Source: Plakobranchus ocellatus (lineage: Eukaryota; Mollusca; Gastropoda; Plakobranchidae). From it: a stretch of DNA of 40,902 bases. Positions 12,401 to 24,400 of this stretch are shown piece after piece. The notes beneath the pieces were generated by a model that saw nothing but the letters and a program-made list of their open reading frames with translations, was not told where the DNA came from and searched no databases. The translations under genes were made by a program, and so were the position numbers. The stretch lies in contig BLXT01000592.1 in assembly GCA_019648995.1 (NCBI GenBank), forward strand, positions 458,559-499,460, in the 5' to 3' direction. Position 1 is the stretch's first letter. The number at the start of each line of letters is the position of its first letter.

Positions 12401-15400
12401 CAAAACATCTAAGATAATAATTCTAGACAAAATTTAATGGACAAAAAACACTAGAAATATAATGATACTATCACAGCAGCATACCTAAAGCAATGAGATA
12501 TGGAGGATACAGCAGGGGTACGTCTGTCCTCAAACAATCATTTACCATGCGCCTGTTTGTTAAAGATTTGAGGATAATAAAAAAACAATTTACGGATAAT
12601 GCAGCATCTATTTCGCGAGAGCATTCCCAATGAAACAAAGATGGCACATAAAGAAGTTCAAATCAGTGAATCATTGATATGACTGAAAGTTGATTCTGTT
12701 ATCTTTAGGGTGATGAAAACATGATAAGAATAATGTTTATTTTTTAGCAATTATTTTTGTCAGAAAAGGAGGCCTTTTTCTGAAAAGTACAATTTGTAAC
12801 ATCCAAAAAAACCGGCCTAAAAAATATTCTGTCGTAAAGGTTCAGGTTTTTTGGGGGGGTTCTTTTTTTTTACTATTTCTTAGCACATGCCTTGTCTTGC
12901 CCATCAGTGAAAGCAACGCTATTTTGTTGTTGCAGATTGCTATCGGTATATGTAACATATAGGTAAAATGGAGAAAACGGAAAAAAACTATATTTTGCTT
13001 TTAATTCCAGTCATATCATCTTGATTCAAAAAGTTTAATTATCTCATCATATGAGTTAACGATTGAAAGAAAAAAAGATGCGGATCGCGACCCACATATG
13101 CCGGAAGCTCTGCAGGAAGCCTTGGCAATAGGTTGAATGCGCAAGTACCTAATACTCATTATAGTGATGGTTGAAACAATCAATCTCAGATTAACTTCAT
13201 GCAATGAAAGAGTAGGAAGGTTGCAACCAATAATGACTAAATGACACTTGAAGGATGGCAATCCTTGCTCTATAAACATAAATTTTTAATTCAGCTTTAA
13301 TTTAGCAAAGAAGTGACTTTTTGGCTTCTTTCTTCCAATTCAGATAATAATGTTTAAAAAGAAATTAGAATCTGTTCATGTTCTTCACAAAAGATGCGAA
13401 ATGAAAAAAAAAAAAGATAAAAAGCAGGCATGTTAAAGTAAAATAGAAATTAAAGTGATTGATCATCATAGTTATGTATCATAATAATTATTCAGCTTTT
13501 GAGCTCACTTAACTATGATAATTGAAAAGTCTCACACTGCATCAATACTTTCAAATAAAAGTGTAACCAGTTTCCCGCTAAATATGTACATCACACAAGA
13601 ATATATTCTATAGACCAGTAAAATTGCATGGGTGTGGAGGACTTGTAAAATACAAGATCACATAATCTAATGCAGCAGTGAATCATAATACTGATGATAA
13701 TCAGCATGGATAACATGTTTCAGTTCTTGCAAATGTTTAAATTTTGTCTCAGAAATTTTCAGCTTTGATTGATGGAGGGGTTTCGAATCTTCAATTATCT
13801 GAAGCAAATCATTTCTTCTCATGGCAAGATGCTGCGTCTCATCTTCATAATCAATTTTGTACTAAATGTGACCAGACTGCTTACATAAAAGACACTCAAG
13901 TCAGTCACAGTTGGATCTCCAGCACTTCTCTAGGGGTGAATTGAAGTCAAGCTTTTTATGTGGCTCAAACTTTTATAGAAATCAAATTTAAGGTGTTTGT
14001 CGACTCCATAGGCTTTTGGAACCTTTCTGGCAGCCTCAATATGGGTGGCGTAGTCCCCAGGGATTTGAATCTTTTTATTTTTCGATTTGTCTTCAATGCA
14101 CCTATGGACACTTTATACGTTGTGTATGTCCTTTTCATAAAATTTTTTGAGTGACAGTAAGATTATGCTTCATTGCAAAGTATGACAATGAAAGAGTGGC
14201 ATTGCGATTTTGGGCAGTACAGCCATCTGAATATACAATGTAAAACCATAATTACTTACAAACTCACTGAGATAATCAACTAGGCAAGAAGCATATTCAT
14301 TTGCATTCAGACCACCCTCGCTTTCATTCACCACATAACAACAGACATCTTTGGAAGCAAGATCAAGGATTGTTTGGTTATAAAGGCACAATCTGGTGCG
14401 ATAGTATAAGCATAGGCCCACACTGGAGACTACGCGACTTGTAATAGTTGACAAGAGGGACTAATTTCGCAGTAACTGTGTTCCACCGAATTACAAGTCT
14501 GCTGATAATTTGCGTAACAAGACTGGCCTAATAATTCGGGCATCAACAGTCAGTAGAATTATGTGTGGTTACTTAATGGCATCCCCCTTTCCCTTATCCA
14601 ACAGAGCCGCTGATGTAAAACCAGGCTGTAAAACACAAAGGATAGCTCCGACGCTTCGACAAGTAGTCGACTTGGTGTGCGCTAGCACAAAAGAAACAGG
14701 TGAGTATTTTTAAACATCTATTGTTGGGTACATGAACTGCTGCCTCCGTAACACTGATGCTTTTAACATCGGCACATCAGAACATCTGTGGGATCTCTGT
14801 GATTACTTTTATTTTGGAAACGTTTTCAAGGTTGATTCCTTTGTCTATTTCTTTTTCTTTCTGGACATACACAGAATCTTCCACGTTGCCTTTTTGGTAG
14901 GAAACACAAAGATTGCATTGGTCTTTTCTTAGCTTGAGTATGGCCAACTTCATATCTTCAAATTGTTCCTCAAACACAAATCTGGACAGTGGATGCTAAA
15001 ACTAAGATTTGTTGAGTCTCTATCCTGCAGAAGTACTGCCAAATGGTGGCTCAAAATTTTAATACAATTTTTTTCCTGCAATAGTGAGGCTCAACTTTCG
15101 GTAAACTTATTAGGAATTCCACTAGCTCCTTCTCCCTTTCCCTTACTGGTAAATCTCATTCTTTTTCGGCTAGCCATCCGTCGTCTTCTTCCTTATCCTG
15201 TTTTAACAGTTGATCTCAGACCCATGTCTCTTTCAAACTCGTTGTTGTGAGGAAAAATCCAAAAGACACTTTTTTTCTTTCTCCATTCACTTGTAAGTGG
15301 TATTGAAAGGATACTCTTTTTTTTCAAACTTCACTTATTTCACCTTTCTTCTTTTACACTACCCACCATTGATGTCACAAACACAGATTTTTAATTCCAG

Positions 15401-18400
15401 GACATTATCCACGCGCTCTGGAAAATTCTTCTTCATCATCAGTAATCCCTCTGCACATATTGTTGGCAGGTTTACTTGAACATCTTGCTCCAATCTCCCA
15501 TAATCTTTTATTCATATAAGAGTAGGCCTACTTCCCCTCAGCACTATAAACACATCCTTGGTATGTTTTTCCATGCTCTCTATCCCTCTTCTAAATCTAA
15601 ATGGCTATGCCCTATTTGTCTCTTTCTTTGCACTTCTTTCTTCTTTCCCCTTTTCCCTGTCCCTCAGCCACTTCTGCCACATCACCATAACCTATCTCAG
15701 GCACAAAACCACTGTAGGTGTCAACATCTTCAGTGGTTCCTTGTCTTACAGCGACTTTTTCAACATCACCACCACCAACTAGCTCAGTCACAAAACCACT
15801 ATGCCAACATCCTTAGAAATCCCTTGTCCTTCAGCCACTTCTGCAACATCACTACCACCAAGCCCAGTCACAACATTTCCATGGTTATCAACACCTTCAA
15901 CAATTCTTTGTCCCTCAGCCACCTCTGCAACATTACCACCATTTATCTCAGTCACAAAACCATTATGAATGTCAAAATCGGCCACTTCTTCAACATCACC
16001 ACCATCCTGCCCACTCACAATATTTCCATGGTTGTCAATATCTTCAGGGATTGTCTTTCATCTATTTCTACAACATCACAACCCAATTCAGTATAAATCT
16101 TCTCATAGTTGGCAACATTGTCTTCACTCAAAACAACACCATTAGGGTTGGCCACCACTGAAATAAAATGTTCTATTGGACTCTGCCACGTGAGAACGAG
16201 ATGTCAAGAAGAGAGGTTCCCAAAGGTGCAGGTGATTTAATTTCATCAGAGCAGGTTGTCTTGGCCGTACTCTCAGGAGGATTTGGTAGCTCCTTGAGTT
16301 CACGTTCCTTACCTGTGAAAAGAGAAATGTGGTCACAATTTACATAACACAGATATTGTATTTAACTCAATAAAAAGACAAGAAAAGATATATAAAAAAC
16401 AGAGAGAGGAGAAAAGGGAAAAGAAACATTCTATCCAGTGTAATTTTTTTAGCTACGTCTCCGTGTAATGACATAGTAAATTGAATATCAAATAGTTTAA
16501 CGTTGGCAATCTTAACATGAAAGTTTAAAACTCAATCTTCCTATCAACTAAAGAGTAAATAATCAAAAAAGAAGCACAGCTTAGTGAAGATTGGTTACAT
16601 GGCTATAAATAAAGTGTGAAATATCAAAGGAAAACTTACCTTGAAAGGTTGAATTCAGCATTTGAAAATGGTCAAGTTGATAATGTGTACTGTCAATCGC
16701 CTGGCTTAACCCATTCGTGTTTAGTAGAGCAAAATTTCAGCCGCATTCATATGACTTCAAAGCGAATTAAACTTTATTAATGGATTTCAATGATTATTTG
16801 TTAGCTTTTTATAGAGGTGATGTATAAACTTATATATGATGCATTAGCCTTGAAACCTGGATTTCTTAAAAGGTGTTCCATATGTGGCTAGCGAATTGCA
16901 AGAACAATTTCTTTTCTTTTAAACAACTCTATTTTTAAATTTATTTTGCAACTATTTGAGTCAATCCACTTTCTTAAATAAATAAACAACAAAGTTGTAA
17001 ATTAAATAGTCTCTACCTATTCTAAAACAATACTGCATGTACTTACATCATACATTTGGTAAAAGCATTCAAAATTAAAAAGACCATCAAATAAGCTCAA
17101 AGCGATGCTTTCAAAGAAGGGCAGGGGAGGAAGGACCAAGATGAAGAAAATGAAAGAGAGAGAAAGGGAAAGGGGAGGGGAAGGAGGGAGGGAGGGAGGC
17201 TGTTTGTTAAATGTAGAGAATGTAGGTCACCTGCCCTTTACCTTCACCACACCCTCTTGACCCTATCAACAGAGAGATGGTAAATCTATGCTTGAAGTAA
17301 GAGGTCATATGGGAATGTTGAAAGCTCTGATCTAGTTCTATTAAGATCAGATTGCAGAATTACAAGATAAGTTTTGGGACTGCGCTTGAATAATCAAAAT
17401 CGAATCACCTGCATGAGATTAACAATCAATTGAATAAAGTACAAGTTTAATCTGTGACTAGCTAATGAATGTGTTACCAGGCAACTGGAAGTAATTCCAT
17501 CTCCGATCCTATGTCTGCACAGAATTTTGTCAGTGGTCTGTATGGATGATACATGATGAGGCAGCAATCCTACAGAAACATAGAGGAAAACAGAAAAATT
17601 CACATTATTTTATATAATAAATTATTAGTAAGGGAAAAACAAGATGCATAAGAGTTTAGACATAAAGAATTAAATCAATTTAAACAAGGAAACACAAAAT
17701 GAGAAGAATCACAGATTATAATCAGAATGCTAGCATGGCAGACCCAATTGATATTCTAGAACATTATCAATTTCATAAAACATTAAGGATATGCTGAAAT
17801 CAAATAGAAAGAACCTTGGTGAGAGTGGTTATGACAATTCTTTGTTTGGTCACATTTCTTGGCAGCATCTTCCACATGTTCCATTTCATGTCTACATTTC
17901 AACTTTTGTAAATGTTTAAAAGCCTCAAACATAATATAATATTGGTACTTCAAATGCTACCTTTTGAAGGTGTAAAACACAGTGGAACACTTTTAAACTG
18001 AAATTCTAGGGAAAGTGGAAACAGGTTTGGTTTAAACATATTTTGGGTTTTATTTTTTGAAGAGAAAAATTGGTATCTCAAGTCCATGTTGTTTTAGTCA
18101 TGTACTTTTGTTGATCAGTGTTTACTGTAAAAAAAAAACAAAAGACAATACAACCACCCGCTTAAAACAGATGAAAACTAGATTCAAAAACACAGTATCA
18201 ATTAAAATGTTTCCCGTTAGCTTTCTTTTATAACCATTAGAGTATTTCAAATAATAGCCTCTTAAAGTAAAATTTATCAACTCCATGAACAAAGAGCATT
18301 GGTGGCACAATAGCTATCAAACACATTCTGCAAAGACCTTTATGTTGTGAGCTCAAACACGCACCAAATGGCCTGAATGCCTGAGATCATTTTGTTGTGG

Positions 18401-21400
18401 AAATGCTATTTGAAAAAAATCCAAACCAATTCATGATTCATGCAGCATTGTTATTGTCACCTAGATACCAAGATCAAGAAATGAATAGGTTTCATTTTTT
18501 TTTCTTTGTGAGTGCGTGTGTGTGCAAGGTAGGGGAAATGTAAAAAAAAAAAAAAAAAAAAGCTAGGCTTGCTAATATTGTTTATGATCAAGCTATGATT
18601 GCAACTAGTGATCATGATCAAGCTATGGCTGCAGCCATTGTTTGTGATCAACTATGTTTTCAACTATTGTTTGTGATCAAGTCAAGACTGAAGCTCTTGT
18701 TTCTGATTAGGCAGCAACAGCAGCTATTGTTAATGGCCATGCAATGATTGAAACTACTGTTCATGATCTAGCTAAGATTTCATCTCTTGTTTATGGTCAA
18801 GCTGTGATTGAAACTGTCGTTTGCAATTGAGTTACGATTGCAGTTGTTGTTTGTGGCTGAGCTGTGATTGCAGTTGTTTGTGGTCGAGCTATGACTGCAT
18901 CTGTTGTTTGTAGTCACGCTATGATTGCAGCTGTTGTTTATGGCTGAGCTGTGATTGCAGCTGTTGTTTGTGGTCGAGCTACAATTGCAGCTATTGTTTA
19001 TAGTAGCTACTCCAAGCTAAATTTTCAAAAGTGAATTTGGACATTTTTTATCATTTACTTGGATAGATATTTCAATTCTAAGAATTTTGATACCTTATTT
19101 GTTGTTCTACCTCTATTTTTAAGGAAGTTATGTGAATTTTGAATTTCTGAAACATGTCTACATTTTGCAGTTGTGCATAAAGCCATTTTTCTCTTGCTCT
19201 CATTCAAAAAAATTCAAACACACATCAACCATTTTTTCATATAAACAGAGTCCACATTAATGACAACAAGATCTTTTTTTTTTTTTAAATCAATCCCAAT
19301 TATATTTATTGAGTTATATCTGTTTCCAACATGACAAAAATCTTAATTTCAACATTTTGCCAATGGAGACAAAAAATACATTTTTTAGTCCATTAAAAAA
19401 ATTTTTTTTTTAAATCACACAACAAAGCACTATACATACTTTATATATCAAATTGAAGAAAATTTTAATGCCACAACATACAGCATGTAAATAGCAACGC
19501 ACCAGGAAGGCTTAAAAATTTGCACAAAATAAAATAAGCCATTTCACCATTTTTTTTTTAAATTCACATAAAAAAACTGAAACAGTCTCACATGAATTGA
19601 AATAAGACTCCAGGAATATGTTAATAATCTCTTCTGTCTGCTTAATGTATTCCTTTTGGGTGACCTCCACTGTAATGCGACATTACCTAAGGTACTCCTC
19701 TCCCAAGCAAGGCTTAATTTTGCTGAGCCACTTCTGCACCTAAGTTAGATTCAATGTATACAACAGGAGTAGGGATTTTATAAACGTAGGTTAAGTAAAA
19801 TTTCAATGGTTGTAATGCAAACTGATCTTAGGCCTTTATGTCTGATAAGAAAAGGGAAAGATTGAGAAAGTGAGATCATAAACTCACATCCATCTCTTAG
19901 CTTATTTTGGAATTAAAAAATATATATATATATATATATATTTCAGAACCGCTTTACATACACAGAAAAGTAAGGACTCTGCACAAAATTTTTTTTTTAA
20001 ATAGAAAAAAAATTAAATACATTTAATTTTCCATAAATAATACCTTTACTATGAGGATATACTAGCATTGAAACTGCAACTGAGGAGGGTATTTTTTTTT
20101 TTCAAAAAAGCACAAATACACACATGCCAAACAAAATGATACATCCAATCAAAACAATACAAGATTTCGTATAAAAAATAAAAAATCAAATAAATAAAAT
20201 TAAGACAATGTGCAAAAAAAAAAATTTTTTTTAAGTAAGTTATCAAAAGAAAAGAACTCTGAAGGGTTAAAAAATAAAATTATGCAAAAAACTAGGTGGA
20301 CAGACAGATGTAGGCCTACTAATAAATAATATTAGATACCTCTGTCTATGCTCTGCCTCCTTCTTCTCTAAAATAGAAAAGCTGAACCAAGAGGCTCTTT
20401 GTACTAGAACCATGAATATGGAAGAGCAGATTTGCGAACTTTGCCTGTAGTAAGAAAGTTGTTTTTCCAACCATCACAGACCTTGTCCACTATAAAAGGA
20501 AAAGAAAAAAAAACAAAAAACACATACACACATCCATTAATTGATTGATTACGCATTTTTATTAACAAGCTAAGTCTAAATATGGGGAACCCTGTCAGGT
20601 CAGAGAGACTAAGGTAGCCCATCACCTAGTGTTTCAAGCCAGGATTCGAACCCAGATAGATGCTCTTATAACAACTGAGGTACCTAGTGCCCAACATAAA
20701 TTCATAAAAATTATGAAGTTTTTTACAAAAATTTTTAAAATTAAAACTTCAAAGTTACTCAAGCCTGTGTGATCTATTGGTGAAGTTAAAAAAAAAAAAA
20801 AACAGAGTGTAGGAAGTTCTTGGTTCCACTACTGCGAATAAGCCCCTTCTCTCAATGTATCCATCTATAACTTTTGAGTAAATGGGTGCCACTTCTAGGT
20901 CAGTAGGCGAGTAAAGCCTATATAAGAGTAGACAATTGTGTGTTAAACTTAAGGCCAAGTGTGGCACCTAGAGAGGGGGTTCTGGGGTCAATTTGGGTCA
21001 CCAAGTCATATTTTGACTATGGGTAGTTTTGAAAGTTTGTCCAATTTGTAACATCTGAATCGAGTTTTGAGGCCTAAATTTGACTACAAATATCTTTCAT
21101 TGTACATTCAAAATTACTACCACCAAAAGTGTTTACAAATTTTCAAGAAAATGTGTAAAAATTTGGCATTTGTGAAAGCTATGTGTAGGCCTGCTACCTC
21201 TTGCAAAACATAGGCATATTATATACCAATGGTGAGTTTACAATCTCACCCTCCCTGGCGATGGCACTAGAACTACCATATATGGATATCCAAATTGAGA
21301 CAAATTTTTCCAAGAAGCGAGCTCCATTCATAACCATTACCATATATGGAGTGGCTGTTCTAATTCCCACGGTTTTTACTCCAGCTGCGTCTTTTGCAAA

Positions 21401-24400
21401 TGGAGATTTCCAACCCTAAGTTCATGCGCAACTGTCAGCATGCGAACTGATACCGCTCAATGAGGTCCTGGCAAAGCTCTGACATCACAGTTATACCGAG
21501 GTCACCCGTTCTTATGCTAATTTGTACACAGTGCTTTGTTGGCTTTTGAGTGAAGTTTTCAGCCAGTTTAGAGTGTGAGTGACCGTCAACATGAATTGGA
21601 TGTAAGAAAATGGCCAAAAGGAGACAAGTGCAACAGGGAGAGCTTGAGAGAGCTAAAGGAGGCCCATCATATGGAGCTGGCATCGCATAATTGATCAGAA
21701 AACCAAAGAATTTTTGCTCAAGACTTGATTGGCCATTTTCTCCAAATGAGTTTTTTTCTGACAAATGTTCTTATAACTTTAGTGTTTTTCATAAGATTTG
21801 TCTGAAACTTGCCATGAAGTTTTAGGACAGTAATATCTTACTTTTCATATGTTTTTTTGGGATTGCATCAACAAATATTTTTGATAACTTTTTGGGCATC
21901 CAAAATTTGAAGATATATATATATTACACCCATATATAATTATATATATATTTCAAAATTTCATGAAAATTTCCCTTTCCTGTTTAACCACAAAAGCTTA
22001 CATGAAAAGCTTCAAATTTAGCATAAAAACATATTCCCATATAGAAAAAGTTGATATCTTATTTAGCTCTGAAGTTATAAGATGAAAATTGTTTTTATCC
22101 GAGATTGCTGACATTGCCATGCCACTGGCTAATCTATATTAATGAAGTAAAATCCATTTTGTACCACTACTTTTCCCTGCTCGAAAATACCTTACAAAAT
22201 TAAATATAATGTTACTAGGTAAACAAAATTGTCATTTGGACTAGTCCTCTGGGTGTGACAAATTCAGCTATATCAGCTGATGGGTGGTAAGCAGCCTTGA
22301 CAAGCTTTAAATGGCTAATCTGTTTACCAAGTGTAAGCCAAGAATCACTTTGAAAAAAAATTTTGTTTATTTTTTAGTTAATCATAACCAGAAATAAACA
22401 CCAAACAAACAGTTCATTACTGTCCCACCCACCCCTTTTCAAAGAAAGACTCATTACCAATCCCATTCAAGACTCACGAAACCACGTCACTATGTTGGAA
22501 ATGGCCTTACTCAATTTTTTTTTTGTGCTGATTGAAGAATGAATGTAAACTAAATCCAAATTAATTTCTGGCATCACTAAATGAAAAAGAATTCACATGC
22601 TGCTGCAATTTTTATTCTTTCTATCTGATTTTGCTTTTTCAGAAAGGAAAAATCATTCTGTGGGCATTGCTAGGGCCCAATCTAGATAAGACAGCCAAAC
22701 AATGACATTTGAATTAGTTGTTTCTATGTGACTTATTTTAAAACGTAAGCTAACAATATATAAACACTTACATCTTTTTGACTTGGGATCCATGGTTCGA
22801 GGTTTCAAACGTTAAATAATTGAGCAAAATATTGCTGCTGCTACAGCAGGCACAAGCCAGCCACTTCAGATCACATATACTGCACAGCTGTTGCTTGAGC
22901 TGCCTAGAAGGTAGTGCATTTTGAAGAGGTTGTGTTTTTTAAATCCCTCTCTGGGCTGCGCCACTCGAGGGATAGGTTTCAAATTTTTAGAGCTAAGAGA
23001 AAAATAAATGCTCTTTAAAATGACATAAAAATGAAACGAATGCACCCTTTCTAAGCCTTTCGGTTCAGCTTTTCTTTTAAACATTTGTATTTTTATGCGT
23101 CTGATTTATTCTACGAACTTCTACTTTAGATCTAACGAAAGATTGTCCTTTTGTCTGTCCAGATGTGTTGTTTGGAAGTCATTGTGTAGAACGGCGTATT
23201 TCAAAGGTTGCTTGAGAAACAGCTACATGAAAATCTTGATGAAATTTCTAGCTCCGGACACATGATTTGCCTGAAAATGGCCTGCATACGTGGACGTGTA
23301 ATTTTATCCCTATAAAAGCAATAAAAACTAAAGAGACATTGATGGAAAGGGCAGACTTTGCCTATTTTAATGGTGCATAGAACAAGACAAACAAACAACA
23401 TGGGAATACACCAGCTCAAAATTAAAACTGACTTTTCAGGCCTGAGCTAGCAGTTTGGAGCAGCTATTTATAATCAAGCTATGATGGAAGCTCTTGTTTC
23501 TGTTTATGAGCTATGATAGCAGCTGTTGTTTGTGGTTGAGCTACGATTGCAAATGCTGTTTGAGGCAAAGCTTTGAATTGCAAGTATTTTCCATTACATT
23601 ACTGCTGTAAATGCAGCTGTTACAAATTATCAAGCTATGATTACAAATCTTGTTTATGATCATTTATGATTGCAATAACTCTTTGTGCTATCAAGCTGCG
23701 ATTGCAGCTTTTATTTATTATCAAGCTATGAGTGCAGTTATTGTTCATTTTCAAACTATGACTGCCACTGTTGTCTGTGATCTACTTTCAAATTTCAAAG
23801 TTTATTTATAAGAAAAGAGGAGAAAATGGAGGATTAATACATTCAGATAAATATTTACCATTATAGCTTTTTCAAAATTGTTTATACCTTTAAAGCGTTA
23901 CATTTATGTGTAAAATATATAAATGAAATATTCATCATAGAAACTAGTAGCAACCTGTGGAGTTTATAAGTGATCAATGATTAGAGTCTCAGACACATTT
24001 TATGCGAATAAATATAATTTAAGGCCCATACAGGAAACAAATATCTCTCTCTCTCATGTAAAGAAGAAAAAATACATGTATTGACTGAAAAAAATTAAAA
24101 TAAAGAGAAAAAAAACCACATTTAATCAGGCTTAAGCTTCGAACCAAGTCTCAGTGATCAGATGATGTGTATTGAAGACAATTACCATCATTTCTAGCAG
24201 ATAAAACTCGCATTCCATCACGTGCTGTATTCTGTAGGGATACTCCCCATTAAATGCATGACCAAATTTGTTCTTTACTGTAAAAAAAACAAAACAAAAA
24301 AAAGCAAATAAAAGTCATGATTAGTTGAAAAAGCCTTTTCTGCCGTAGCCAAATGAAGAGCAGTATTACCAGTGTTAAGTCTATGGACTATACTGCTTTT

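Larger units (their letters stand above)
12553..17477 (-). other. CCNC intron 7
   Basis: It holds the sense-oriented DDE relic, its coding minisatellite, two exon-like segments and a G-rich tract. In 12553-13880 I see only AT-rich sequence and a minus-strand 87-codon frame at 13016-13279 that resembles no family I know. Confidence 0.75.
17570..24185 (-). other. CCNC intron 6
   Basis: It contains two arrays of a 30-bp minisatellite, a (TA)n tract at about 19919-19941, a tRNA-like SINE candidate and many homopolymer runs. A plus-strand region at about 21200-22100 has short frames, including RRQVQQGELERAKGGPSYGA near 21610-21690, that look like a transposon protein remnant, but I cannot name it. 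Confidence 0.7.

Noticed and set aside
13016..13279. Minus 87-codon ORF near exon 8, considered as a CCNC exon
   Set aside because: It shows no cyclin C similarity. Exons 7 and 8 join perfectly without it.
15476..16096. Longest plus-strand ORF (206 codons), rich in His, Asn and Thr
   Set aside because: It runs antisense to the 84-bp minisatellite, whose minus-strand frame gives more protein-like acidic blocks. The plus frame is a by-product of repeat periodicity.
17394..17477. Continuation of the exon 7 frame past its donor
   Set aside because: The cyclin C sequence stops matching exactly at the GT donor. The extension is intronic read-through.
20751..20840. A second tRNA-like SINE candidate (A-box-like TCTATTGGTGAAG, poly-A, GGTTCCACT)
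   Set aside because: The box matches are weak and interrupted by a poly-A run, which is not enough to call.
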